In this document: positions 16,905 through 25,257 of the stretch, piece after piece
Layout: each line of letters opens with the position of its first letter
How positions within the stretch are numbered: the first letter of the stretch is position 1
NCBI GenBank assembly: GCA_947167455.1
Contig: CAMVIB010000011.1
Coordinates: 1 to 64,000 of the forward strand
Reading direction: 5' to 3'
From: an uncultured Prevotellaceae bacterium
GTDB taxonomy: Bacteria > Bacteroidota > Bacteroidia > Bacteroidales > Bacteroidaceae
Length of the DNA stretch: 64,000 nucleotides
Position numbers and translations under genes: made by a program
The notes under the pieces: model-generated
Databases searched by the model: none
What the model saw: the letters and a program-made list of their open reading frames with translations, nothing else
Told to the model about the DNA's origin: nothing

Positions 16905-17062
16905 AGTTTTCGGTCAGGGTGGGAACACTGAAGAAGATGATGTCGCACCCACTCCGCATGAAACTTAGCAGAATTGTTAGAAGGTCAATCCTATAAAAAG
17001 GACAGGCCACAAGTTAGTTAGTAAATCGTGAAGCCCTCTGTCGAGACGACAGGGGGCTTCTG
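16905..17062 (+). ncRNA. Candidate intergenic small RNA
   Basis: A 150-160 nt stretch bounded by a promoter-like pair and the hairpin at 17030-17060, with no coding capacity. It contains a possible internal stem (GGGTG near 16917, CACCC near 16948). It does not show recognisable tmRNA, RNase P or SRP signatures. The remainder of 16552-17235 holds only the inverted repeats listed and no gene I can support. Confidence 0.3.
17030..17060. terminator. Bidirectional hairpin terminator
   Basis: GAAGCCCTCTGTCG and CGACAGGGGGCTTC pair around an AGA loop (one mismatch), with TGTATTTGTT after it on the plus strand and ACGATTTAC on the minus strand. It could end the candidate small RNA or the leftward flavodoxin transcript. 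Confidence 0.7.
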
Positions 17063-17235
17063 TATTTGTTCTCCCGACATGCTATTACCTCCCCGTTCTG
17101 CGCTCTATGTATGGGATAGTACAGCTGTATATGACAGAGAAGTGCTTACATATTATAGAGAGGAGAGACGTAAACGACCTTTTCGATGTTAGATATGCAT
17201 CCACTAGGCGAGGCACATGCATCCCCTAAGGGTCT

Positions 17236-17805
17236 TTATTCGCCTTTCACCCAAGCCTCGATGTCGGCTGGCGTGGCATCGTTGAGGAGGCGTCCGCTCT
17301 CAAAAGTGAGGTTAGTGTATGTCTCTGCAAGAGCTTTTGAAGCTTCATCTATCTCTGAGCCGCCACTCGTTGCGAAGGGTACGATGGTGACGTCGGCAAA
17401 CTCAGACTCCTCGATGAACGTGTTGATGACACGCGGCGCCACGCCCCACCAGATGGGGAAGCCGAGGTAAATCTTTTTATACTGCCTCAAATCCACAGGC
17501 AGGGCCTTGATGGCGGGTCGTGCTTTAATGTCCTTCATCTCCACACTCGAGCGCGAGAGGCTGTCACGCCAGTTGAGGTCGTCCTCGGTATATGGCTCGA
17601 CGGGTTCAATCCTGAAGACCTCGGCCTCCAAAGCTTGAGCCAGCAGTTCGGCGGCAGCTTGAGTAGTGCCAGTGGCTGAGAAGTAGGCTACGAGAGTCTT
17701 CTCGGCAGCGGCATCAGTGGTGTCTTCGGTGGTCTCGGCCTTGGGAGCCTGTTTGCATGCTACGATGGCAAGTGCTGCCAGAGCACAGAGAAATAGTTTC
17801 TTCAT
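17236..17805 (-). CDS. Flavodoxin-like lipoprotein
   Basis: Predicted periplasmic, lipid-anchored flavodoxin. The lipoprotein signal MKKLFLCALAALAIVAC ends at Cys17. Residues about 37-189 are a flavodoxin-4-like domain, with the FMN-phosphate loop YFSATGTTQAAAELL and the IYLGFPIWWGVAPRVI segment typical of flavodoxins from gut anaerobes. The redox partner is unknown. It is divergent from the MFS gene and has its own promoter box at 17856-17863. Confidence 0.9.
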   Translation of the reverse strand: MKKLFLCALAALAIVACKQAPKAETTEDTTDAAAEKTLVAYFSATGTTQAAAELLAQALEAEVFRIEPVEPYTEDDLNWRDSLSRSSVEMKDIKARPAIKALPVDLRQYKKIYLGFPIWWGVAPRVINTFIEESEFADVTIVPFATSGGSEIDEASKALAETYTNLTFESGRLLNDATPADIEAWVKGE

Positions 17806-17855
17806 AATGGTGTTGGTTTAAGAGTTAGGTATTATGTTGATGCGTTTCCAGATTG

Positions 17856-17863
17856 CAAAAGTA
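17856..17863 (-). promoter_or_regulatory. Promoter box of the flavodoxin gene
   Basis: The minus strand reads TACTTTTG, then CAATC, 50 nt before the ATG; it fits TAnnTTTG. Confidence 0.5.
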
Positions 17864-17959
17864 AGGTCTTTTTTGGTAATATCATTGCTTTATGACATAA
17901 AAAAGTGTAAGAAACATCGTTTTTTTGCCCGTGTTTACCCTTCGTGTGAGAAAAATGTT

Positions 17960-17967
17960 TATTTTTG
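17960..17967 (+). promoter_or_regulatory. Promoter box abutting the MFS start codon
   Basis: TATTTTTG at 17960-17967 is followed by CGCC and then the ATG at 17972. With the usual distance of about 7 nt to the transcription start, the mRNA would start at or inside the start codon. Confidence 0.45.
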
Positions 17968-17971
17968 CGCC

Positions 17972-19210
17972 ATGAAACACGAACGTCTGTGGAATGCGAA
18001 CTACTGCCGCGTGATGGCAGCCAACTTCGCACTATTCTTCGCCTTCTACCTGCTCACGCCTCTGCTGCCCCTCTACCTCAGCGAGCATTTCGGTGCCACG
18101 AAGGATGTCATCGGGCTCGTATTGAGCGGCTACACGCTCACGGCCCTGCTCTCCCGACCCTTCTCGGGCTATCTTGTTGACACTTACCCGCGCAAGCGTG
18201 TCCTCATGGTGTGCTTTGCGCTGTTCTTCATCTTCTTCGGCGGCTACATCGGGGCATCCACGCTGTTTCTCTTCGCCATCGTAAGGACTCTGCATGGAGC
18301 ACCCTTCGGTGCTCTTACGGTGGCAAACTCCACGATGGCCATCGACGTGCTACCATCGTCTCGCCGCAACGAGGGCATAGGCTACTACGGTCTCTCCAAC
18401 AACCTCGCCATGGCCATTGCGCCATCGGTGTCGGTGCTGCTGTATCGCGCCACGGGTAGCTTCGACCTTCTTTTCTGGCTCTCCCTCATCATTGCCGGTG
18501 CCGGCATGTGTGTCGATGCCGGCATCAAGAAGCCGGCGTCTAAGTCTGAAGCTGTCTCTTCGCACATACCGTCAGCCGCAGCTGTCACTCTACGTCCGTC
18601 TCCCCCTAAGAGTAAGATCCCGCATCTATCGCTCGACCGCTTCTTTCTCGTCCGTGGCTGGCCTCTGGCAGTAAACATGATGTTTTGCGGTTTCTGCTTC
18701 GGTGTGCTCAGCAACTATATCGCCATCTATGGCAAGGAGGTGCTGGGGCGCGAGGGCGGCACCGGCATCTACTTCACCCTCGTCTCCGTGGGGCTGATAG
18801 CCTCGCGTCTGCAGGGTGCCAAGGCTCTGCGCGAAGGGCGCCTCACTCTCAATGCCGCCGAGGGTATGGTAATCTCCACTGCCGCCTATCTCCTCTTTGT
18901 GGCCATGCCCAACGATGTGGGCTACTATGTCTCTGCCCTACTGCTCGGCCTCGGCAACGGCCATTTGTGGCCCGCTTTCCAGAACATGATAATCGAACTA
19001 GCGCACCACAACGAGCGCGGCACCGCCAACTCCACACTCCTCGTGGCATGGGATGTCGGCATAGGTCTTGGGGTGCTGCTTGGCGGTGTCGTGGCCGAAC
19101 ATTCCGGCTATACTGCCGCCTTCTGGGCCGTGGCAGCATCACAGTGCATTGCCACCGCCATGTTCTTCGCCTTCACGCGGCAACACTTCATAAGCTGTCG
19201 CATTCGGTAA
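17972..19210 (+). CDS. MFS transporter
   Basis: A 412-residue, roughly 12-helix major facilitator permease. Helix 1 starts about residue 16 (NFALFFAFYLLTPLLPLYL), and the loop 2-3 signature appears as GYLVDTYPRKRVLM. A Pro/Ser/Lys-rich cytoplasmic loop (about residues 188-222) splits the two six-helix halves. The substrate is unknown; the family includes efflux carriers for drugs or metabolites. A longer frame opens at 17834 but that part overlaps the intergenic promoter region and has no transporter features, so the ATG at 17972 is chosen. The methionine-sulfoxide reductase gene follows after 25 nt. Confidence 0.88.
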   Translation: MKHERLWNANYCRVMAANFALFFAFYLLTPLLPLYLSEHFGATKDVIGLVLSGYTLTALLSRPFSGYLVDTYPRKRVLMVCFALFFIFFGGYIGASTLFLFAIVRTLHGAPFGALTVANSTMAIDVLPSSRRNEGIGYYGLSNNLAMAIAPSVSVLLYRATGSFDLLFWLSLIIAGAGMCVDAGIKKPASKSEAVSSHIPSAAAVTLRPSPPKSKIPHLSLDRFFLVRGWPLAVNMMFCGFCFGVLSNYIAIYGKEVLGREGGTGIYFTLVSVGLIASRLQGAKALREGRLTLNAAEGMVISTAAYLLFVAMPNDVGYYVSALLLGLGNGHLWPAFQNMIIELAHHNERGTANSTLLVAWDVGIGLGVLLGGVVAEHSGYTAAFWAVAASQCIATAMFFAFTRQHFISCRIR

Positions 19211-19235
19211 ACTCTCACGCATCTCACAATAATCT

Positions 19236-19739
19236 ATGGAACCCTCTTTCACACTACCCCCCGGCCTTTCCAAGCCAGAACGCTATGAGCGTTTCCTCGA
19301 CGAGTATCACACCTTCATTGATGGCGAGACCGACGTCATCTCCACCCTTGCCAACACCAGCGCCGCCCTGCGTGAGGCCTTCGCCTTCTTTTGGGTGGGC
19401 TTCTACCTCGTCAGTTCGGACGAATGGCTGTCACTCGGGCCGTTTCAGGGCACGGCAGCCTGCACCCGCATACGCCGCGGGCGTGGTGTGTGCGGCACGG
19501 CATGGGCAGAGGCACGCACGCTAGTGGTTCCCGACGTTGATGCTTTTCCCGGTCACATAGCATGCAGCGGAGCATCCCGCTCAGAGATTGTGGTGCCTCT
19601 CACCGATACCCACGGCATTATACACGGTGTGCTCGACATAGACAGCGACCGCATCAATGACTTCGACGACGCCGACCGTCACGGCCTCGAAGCCGTAGTT
19701 GCAGCCCTCACGGCAACACTGTGGCACACTGACATTTAG
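19236..19739 (+). CDS. msrC: Free methionine-(R)-sulfoxide reductase (GAF domain)
   Basis: Reduces free Met-R-sulfoxide in the cytoplasm. The 167-residue GAF protein has the family signature LGPFQGTAACTRIRRGRGVC and HIACSGASRSEIVVPL. The three redox cysteines are visible at 76, 86 and 110, matching Cys84, Cys94 and Cys118 of the E. coli enzyme, where Cys118 is catalytic. It lies 25 nt after the MFS gene on the same strand and is probably co-transcribed. Confidence 0.93.
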   Translation: MEPSFTLPPGLSKPERYERFLDEYHTFIDGETDVISTLANTSAALREAFAFFWVGFYLVSSDEWLSLGPFQGTAACTRIRRGRGVCGTAWAEARTLVVPDVDAFPGHIACSGASRSEIVVPLTDTHGIIHGVLDIDSDRINDFDDADRHGLEAVVAALTATLWHTDI

Positions 19740-19828
19740 ATCTGTTGTTACGAATCAGTAATTTTATTCCCTGCAAAGGCAAAAGCTTTCATCCTGGCTT
19801 TCTCAATCAGGCTCAAGTAACATTCATT

Positions 19829-21205
19829 ATGACGAACAAGTTCACAAACCTATGGCGCACGGCCCTTGTGGGGGTTGTTGCGTGCGCCCTGGCTACGTGC
19901 CAACACAAGGATGCGCCGACCTCCTTCGATGTTGATGCTGCATTGTCGCAGTGCAGCAAGCAGCTTCGCCGAACCATGTCACAGCTGTCGGCCACGGGCC
20001 ATATCGACACCACCATGATGCCTCGCAACGTGGCCTCCGGCGACACGGCATGGAGCCTTCGCCCCGTGTGTGCCGAGGAGTGGTGCAGCGGTTTCTGGCC
20101 CGGCATATTGTGGATGGGCTATCAGGTTGAGAGCGAAAGGCAGCTGTCAGGCAGCGGCAGCGCAGATGACCAACGTTACCTATCGTCCCTGAAAAAGGCT
20201 GCCGTTGAGTCCACGGTGGCAATGCGGCGCATCGTTGACGCACCAGTATTCGACCACGACCTGGGATTCCTCATCTTCTGTAGTGCCGGCACGGGTCTTC
20301 GCGTGCTCGACGCAGAGCTGCAGCGCAAAGACCTCCCGGCCGATGTGCGTGCTGCCGACGAGGCCGCTGCCGACGTCTTCCGCACCCTCTGCCTCCGTGC
20401 CGCCGATTCGCTGACGACACTATTCCGCCCCAATGTGGGAACCATACTCTCATGGCCCCGCAACATTCAGATGTTCGGAGGTCACAACACCATTATGGAC
20501 AACATGATAAATCTGGAGCTTCTCTGCTGGGCAGGCCACACAGATATAGCCATTCGCCACGCTGCTACCACTATGCAACACCATTTCCGCCCCGACGGTT
20601 CCAGCTATCATGTGGCAGTCTATGACACGCTGACCGGCGACTTCATCCGTGGCGTAACCCATCAGGGCTATGCCGATTCATCGATGTGGGCTCGCGGTCA
20701 GGCATGGGCCATCTACGGGTTCACGACGATGTATCGCTTCACTCGAGACCAACGTTTCCTCTCCATGGCCGAGAGAGCTGCCGACATATTCCTGAAGCGC
20801 CTCGGCGAGACCTCAGACGACTGGGTGCCTTACTGGGACTTTGACGACCCACGCATCCACGACCCTAAAGCCCCACGCCCCAAAGATGCATCGGCGGCAG
20901 CTGTCGTGGCGAGTGCCTTGCTCGAGCTGTGCCAGTATGCAGGCCAAGGTCTGGACGAGGCTGCTGACAGCGCCGAGGATGGCGGACACGCAGGCAGTAA
21001 ATATTTCGTCGCGGCAGAAGAGATGCTACGATGCCTTGCCTCGTCAGAATATCAGGCCGGCAAGGCAAACCCGGCCTTTCTGCTGCACAGCACGGGCAAC
21101 CTTCCTGCCGGTTCAGAGATTGACGTACCTATTGTCTATGCCGACTACTACTATCTTGAAGCCCTGCTGCGCTACCGACATCTCATCCAGACACCCAACC
21201 CCTGA
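19829..21205 (+). CDS. GH88-family unsaturated glucuronyl hydrolase, lipoprotein
   Basis: Predicted to cleave the 4,5-unsaturated uronate left at the non-reducing end by polysaccharide lyases. The signal MTNKFTNLWRTALVGVVACA ends in a lipobox, ALATC. The (alpha/alpha)6 barrel shows GFWPGILWMGYQ, DHDLGFLIFCSAGTG, GVTHQGYADSSMWARGQAWA and a C-terminal VPIVYADYYYLEALLRY, all typical of GH88. The open frame reaches back to 19745, but the lipoprotein start at 19829 is far more plausible. The next gene, 30 nt on, encodes a lyase-like/beta-helix protein: a polysaccharide-utilisation pair without a visible SusCD. Confidence 0.9.
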   Translation: MTNKFTNLWRTALVGVVACALATCQHKDAPTSFDVDAALSQCSKQLRRTMSQLSATGHIDTTMMPRNVASGDTAWSLRPVCAEEWCSGFWPGILWMGYQVESERQLSGSGSADDQRYLSSLKKAAVESTVAMRRIVDAPVFDHDLGFLIFCSAGTGLRVLDAELQRKDLPADVRAADEAAADVFRTLCLRAADSLTTLFRPNVGTILSWPRNIQMFGGHNTIMDNMINLELLCWAGHTDIAIRHAATTMQHHFRPDGSSYHVAVYDTLTGDFIRGVTHQGYADSSMWARGQAWAIYGFTTMYRFTRDQRFLSMAERAADIFLKRLGETSDDWVPYWDFDDPRIHDPKAPRPKDASAAAVVASALLELCQYAGQGLDEAADSAEDGGHAGSKYFVAAEEMLRCLASSEYQAGKANPAFLLHSTGNLPAGSEIDVPIVYADYYYLEALLRYRHLIQTPNP

Positions 21206-21235
21206 CTCCCCCACCCCACACAAAAACATTAATCC

Positions 21236-23599
21236 ATGAGAACTTTCATCCTCCCCTGTATCCTATGTTGCTGGCTGGCGGCTGCCGCACAGCCCGCTCT
21301 CTCCGACTACAAGATGTCCGGCCCCTACGAAGTGGTGGCCCGCGACGGACGTCACGCTAACACGAAAGGCGGCAGCGAGCGCGACATGAAAGCCGCCTGG
21401 GACTGCGCACGCCAAGGCGAGCACGCCAAGGCGCTGGAAATCATCAATGCCTATGCCAACACTCTGCAACGCTTCGACGGCCACGATGCGCCGCTCTGCC
21501 TGATACAAGCCTACTGGCTATGCCGCGCCATGACGCTCGAGGGCGCACACCGCACACCGGCATGGGATGAGATGATACGCAGGGCCGTGGTGCCTGTCAT
21601 CGACAAGTTCGACGCTGACTCGCCATACGCCAATGGCAACTGGGGCGCCATCGTCAACCGCTGCCGCATGGCAGCAGCCTTGGCGATGTCCGACAGCATT
21701 ATGTACCAAGCCGCCATCGACTATTATCTCACGGCCAACGACAACGGGTCGCTGCCACGGTATGTCGGCCCGACAGGTCAATGCCAAGAGACAGGTCGCG
21801 ACCAGAACCACGCACAGCTGGGACTCGGCGCACTGGCAGATATCTGCGTGATGGCAGAGGAGCATGGCGATGACCTCTGGAGCGCACTTGACAACCGTCT
21901 CATGCACGGTCTGGAATACTCTGCGCGCTACAACCTCGGCTATGACGTGCCCTTCCAGACATGGCAAGACTGCACCGGGCTCTACAACGATTGGACAGAA
22001 CCCGGTGCCATGGGACGAGGGCTCATACGATGCATCTATGACGCGCCATACGACTATTATGTCAGAAAGAAAGGCCTGCAAATGCCATACGTCAAGCGAC
22101 TGCTGGCCATGCAGAAGAAGGCGGCACGCCGAGGCGAGATCCATGCCTCGCCAGAAGCTGACAGCTGGCGCGTGCCGGGCGTCACGGAGGGCAAGAAGCT
22201 TCATGAAGTAATCTGCTATCCCGCTCCCGAGGGTGCACCGCTCAAGCATGACTACGATGTCTTTGTGCAGCCGCGAGGCAGCAAAGAGTGGACACGCATC
22301 GACACATACATGGCCAAGGTGAATGCCCCCGTGGGCGACAACAGGCACAAGGTGTCAGAGATATCATATTGCATGTTCGACTTCACGGGAGATGTCTTCG
22401 TGCGCGTGGTGGCCAAGCGCAGGAAGTTCACATCGGCGCGCATACGCCCCGACTACCGAGGCACGATAGCCAATGTCCAGAATGATTCCACCGTGCAATT
22501 CCTGCTCTTCCAGCCCGAAAATGTCAGCGTAGAACTCGACGGAGACATCACCGGCAATCTGCTCGTCTTCACCTCACGGCCGCCCGTCAGCCGCGAAGAG
22601 GCAGAGCGTGAAGCCAAGGCTCAGGGTCGCACGTTCCGCTACTATGCCCCGGGCTTCTATGCCGACGCCGACAGCATCGCCGTGCCGTCCAACACCACCG
22701 TGTATCTCGAGGGCGGGGCATATCTCACAGGAACCTTCTCTGTCGATGACGCACACGACGTCAGCATCCTCGGCAGAGGCATAGCACGCCCCACACGCGG
22801 CTACGAGGGGTGCCGTGTGCGACGGAGCCGTAACGTGCTCATCGACGGACTGGTGGTGAACACCTGCCCCGTGGGAGGGTCCGACGGTGTCACGCTGCAC
22901 GATGTGCGCAGCATCTCTTTCCCACAGTGGGGCGACGGACTCAACGTCTTCGCCTCGAGCAATGTGCTCTACGACCGTGTCTTCTGCCGCAACAGTGATG
23001 ACTGCACCACGGCCTACGCTACACGTAAGGGTTTCGAGGGCGGTGTGAGGAATGTGCGCATGCGCAACTCCACGCTATGGGCCGACGTCGCACACCCCAT
23101 CATGATAGGGTTACACGGTGCCGCAGCGGGGCCACACCCCGAACGTCTCGACACCATAGAGAACATCGTCTATGAGAACATCGACATCCTCTGCCAGAGC
23201 GAGCCTCAGATAGAGTATCAGGGATGCCTCACCATCAACTGCGGCGACAACAACCTCGTGCGCAACGTCACCTTCGACAACATCCGCATCGAACAGCTGC
23301 ACCAAGGCTCACTTCTGCAAGTCAAGATAGGGTGGAACGAGAAATACTGCAAGGCCCCCGGCCTCGGAGTGGAGGGCATAACGTTCCGTAACATACGCTA
23401 CTCTGGCACACAGCCCTACATGTCAGTCATCAATGGCTACGACGAGGAGCGCCGAGTCAAGGACATCACCTTTGAAGGCCTTAAGATTAACGGACGACAC
23501 ATCCACGACAACATGCCAGGCAAGCCGAGATGGTACAGCACTGCCGACTACGTTCCCATGTTCGTCGGCAATCATGTCGATGCCGTCGTTTTCAAATGA
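21236..23599 (+). CDS. Alginate-lyase-like domain fused to a pectinase-type beta-helix
   Basis: A secreted 787-residue protein with signal MRTFILPCILCCWLAAAAQ. Residues about 45-330 resemble the helical alginate-lyase fold (GNWGAIVNRCRMAAALAMSD, GRDQNHAQLGLGALADIC, YNLGYDVPFQTW), as in families such as PL38. Residues about 440-787 form a right-handed beta-helix akin to GH28/GH49, with NTTVYLEGGAYLTG, the putative catalytic region GDGLNVFASSNVLYDRVFC and NSDDCTTAY. With the GH88 gene upstream it suggests two-step attack on a uronate-containing glycan. Whether both halves are active is unknown; the substrate cannot be read from the sequence. Confidence 0.8.
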   Translation: MRTFILPCILCCWLAAAAQPALSDYKMSGPYEVVARDGRHANTKGGSERDMKAAWDCARQGEHAKALEIINAYANTLQRFDGHDAPLCLIQAYWLCRAMTLEGAHRTPAWDEMIRRAVVPVIDKFDADSPYANGNWGAIVNRCRMAAALAMSDSIMYQAAIDYYLTANDNGSLPRYVGPTGQCQETGRDQNHAQLGLGALADICVMAEEHGDDLWSALDNRLMHGLEYSARYNLGYDVPFQTWQDCTGLYNDWTEPGAMGRGLIRCIYDAPYDYYVRKKGLQMPYVKRLLAMQKKAARRGEIHASPEADSWRVPGVTEGKKLHEVICYPAPEGAPLKHDYDVFVQPRGSKEWTRIDTYMAKVNAPVGDNRHKVSEISYCMFDFTGDVFVRVVAKRRKFTSARIRPDYRGTIANVQNDSTVQFLLFQPENVSVELDGDITGNLLVFTSRPPVSREEAEREAKAQGRTFRYYAPGFYADADSIAVPSNTTVYLEGGAYLTGTFSVDDAHDVSILGRGIARPTRGYEGCRVRRSRNVLIDGLVVNTCPVGGSDGVTLHDVRSISFPQWGDGLNVFASSNVLYDRVFCRNSDDCTTAYATRKGFEGGVRNVRMRNSTLWADVAHPIMIGLHGAAAGPHPERLDTIENIVYENIDILCQSEPQIEYQGCLTINCGDNNLVRNVTFDNIRIEQLHQGSLLQVKIGWNEKYCKAPGLGVEGITFRNIRYSGTQPYMSVINGYDEERRVKDITFEGLKINGRHIHDNMPGKPRWYSTADYVPMFVGNHVDAVVFK

Positions 23600-23600
23600 A

Positions 23601-23652
23601 AAGCCCCTGCGTGTGGGCTGTCGCTACCTCTGTGACTTCGTTGCAGGGGCTT
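23601..23652. terminator. Bidirectional terminator between convergent genes
   Basis: AAGCCCCTGC (23601-23610) pairs with GCAGGGGCTT (23643-23652). It lies directly behind the plus-strand gene, and the stop of the minus-strand gene (23624-23626) falls inside the loop. Both transcripts could end here. Confidence 0.65.
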
Positions 23653-25171
23653 CGATGAATTCGTAGCATCCGGCATCGGGGGCATTGTCGCTCATCCTGC
23701 TGCGTCCGAGACGGTCGGTGGGATATGACAATGCCGTTGCGGCATCGGCCTTGCCTCTAATAGCAGAGAGCGAGTCGGGCGTGAAGTCGTAAATGAAGTT
23801 ATGCGTGTCAATGAGCTTGAAGTTGCGGAACGATGCCGTCTCACTCTTGGGATCGTCATAGGTGATGTTGATGAAGCGTACCGGGTCTTCGGTGACCTCG
23901 GTGGCAATAAAGCAGTTGCGGAAGATGTAGTTGGCCTCATAGTCTTGATTCTCAAACCACGAGCCCATGAGGACATCTTCGGCATAGCCTGTGATGACGC
24001 AGTTTACGAACTCGGCTTTATGCAGAGGGTAATAGGCATCCGAGGGTCCGCGGTTGGTGAGACGCAGGGCGTCGCCCCTGTTGGCATCGAGAGGATAGAA
24101 CTGTGCGAGAGTGCAGTGTGTGAAAGCTGTCGTGCCACCGAGCAGCGACACGCAGTGGCCGAGGGTGTTGCTGATCTCCGTGTTCTGCACCTCGACGTGT
24201 GCGGCCTTAACATACAGTCCGTCGCCCCCGATGTTGTGTATGCGGCTGTTGACGATGTTGACTTTCAGCGTGTCGGCCATTGTGCTGTCGCAGATGATGC
24301 CGTAGGAGCCACTGTGCAGGTCAAGATAGCACAGGCTGTTGCCGGCACTCTCCGGTGCGAAGCGCATACCTTGCCACCTCGATGGGAGACGGTCGTAGGG
24401 CAGGTAGTCGAACATGTGGTCGGTGCGGTCGCCGCGCAACACCACGGGAGCCTCCAGCGTGCCCTGTGCTATGAGCGTGCCGCGGACATCGATGCCCGCT
24501 CCGTCGTGGAAGAGCAGCTGCGTGCCTGCTGCCAGTGTCAGCGTGGCTCCCGGTGCCACCACGAGGCTGTCATAGACCACGATGGGTCGCCTCGCCGTCA
24601 GCGTGGTGTCTGTCGTCACCACCCATCCGCCATGAAAGTCGGCATTCCGGCTCGATGCCACGAGCATTGTATGTTGTTCTATACCGCTCTCCAGTAGAAA
24701 CGACAAGCGGTCTTCTATGCGATGAACGGTGTCGTCGGCATTGACAGGCAGCGTCACTTCGATACGCACCACTATGCTGTCACGCCGCCTCACCTCGAAG
24801 TCGGTGGCCATGTTCGACGGCGTACGACTGAGGTCCTGCCCATCGACATTGATGCGGAACGGGCTGTCGGCACCGCCTTCGAGCCTCACGGTGTTTATGC
24901 GCAGGCCCTTGTCGGCATGGTTATAGACGATGAGCGTCTTCGTGGCCGACGGCACCGTGGACAGCAACGTGTCGAAGCGCACGGTGTCGGTGCTGAAGGA
25001 GAGCGTCGTGGAGCGGTCGGTCGTGAAGCTGTCGTAGCTGTCACAAGCGGCACAGGCCAGGAGGAGCGAGATAAGCACCGCCATCGTCCCCACTCTCAGA
25101 GGAGAGTGGAACGGACAGCGGTGAGTGTAGTAGCGTGTGACGTTCACTATCATGGTTGTATGCTTTGCCAT
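23624..25171 (-). CDS. Parallel beta-helix repeat lipoprotein
   Basis: A 515-residue exported protein of unknown function. The hydrophobic segment MAVLISLLLACAACDS carries a lipobox; the real start may be Met30 (25084) or an upstream Met at 25171 or 25153. After an immunoglobulin-like N-terminal part (about 50-170) come right-handed beta-helix repeats (for example DGLYVKAAHVEVQNTEISN and HKAEFVNCVITGYAEDVLM) and a C-terminal SDNAPDAGCYEF segment seen in Bacteroidales surface proteins. It lies 86 nt downstream of the dipeptidase gene on the same strand. Confidence 0.75.
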   Translation of the reverse strand: MAKHTTMIVNVTRYYTHRCPFHSPLRVGTMAVLISLLLACAACDSYDSFTTDRSTTLSFSTDTVRFDTLLSTVPSATKTLIVYNHADKGLRINTVRLEGGADSPFRINVDGQDLSRTPSNMATDFEVRRRDSIVVRIEVTLPVNADDTVHRIEDRLSFLLESGIEQHTMLVASSRNADFHGGWVVTTDTTLTARRPIVVYDSLVVAPGATLTLAAGTQLLFHDGAGIDVRGTLIAQGTLEAPVVLRGDRTDHMFDYLPYDRLPSRWQGMRFAPESAGNSLCYLDLHSGSYGIICDSTMADTLKVNIVNSRIHNIGGDGLYVKAAHVEVQNTEISNTLGHCVSLLGGTTAFTHCTLAQFYPLDANRGDALRLTNRGPSDAYYPLHKAEFVNCVITGYAEDVLMGSWFENQDYEANYIFRNCFIATEVTEDPVRFINITYDDPKSETASFRNFKLIDTHNFIYDFTPDSLSAIRGKADAATALSYPTDRLGRSRMSDNAPDAGCYEFIEAPATKSQR

Positions 25172-25257
25172 TCTACTTTCATCTGGCGTTACGACCTGAA
25201 AGGTATCTGCTTTTCTGTCCCTTTAGGGTGAGATGATGGCAAGGCCGTTGCTATAGG

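Noticed and set aside
16905..17062. tmRNA, RNase P RNA or SRP RNA
   Set aside because: Searched by eye for the tag-peptide, GAGGAAAGUC and related signatures; none were found, so the RNA is listed only as a candidate.
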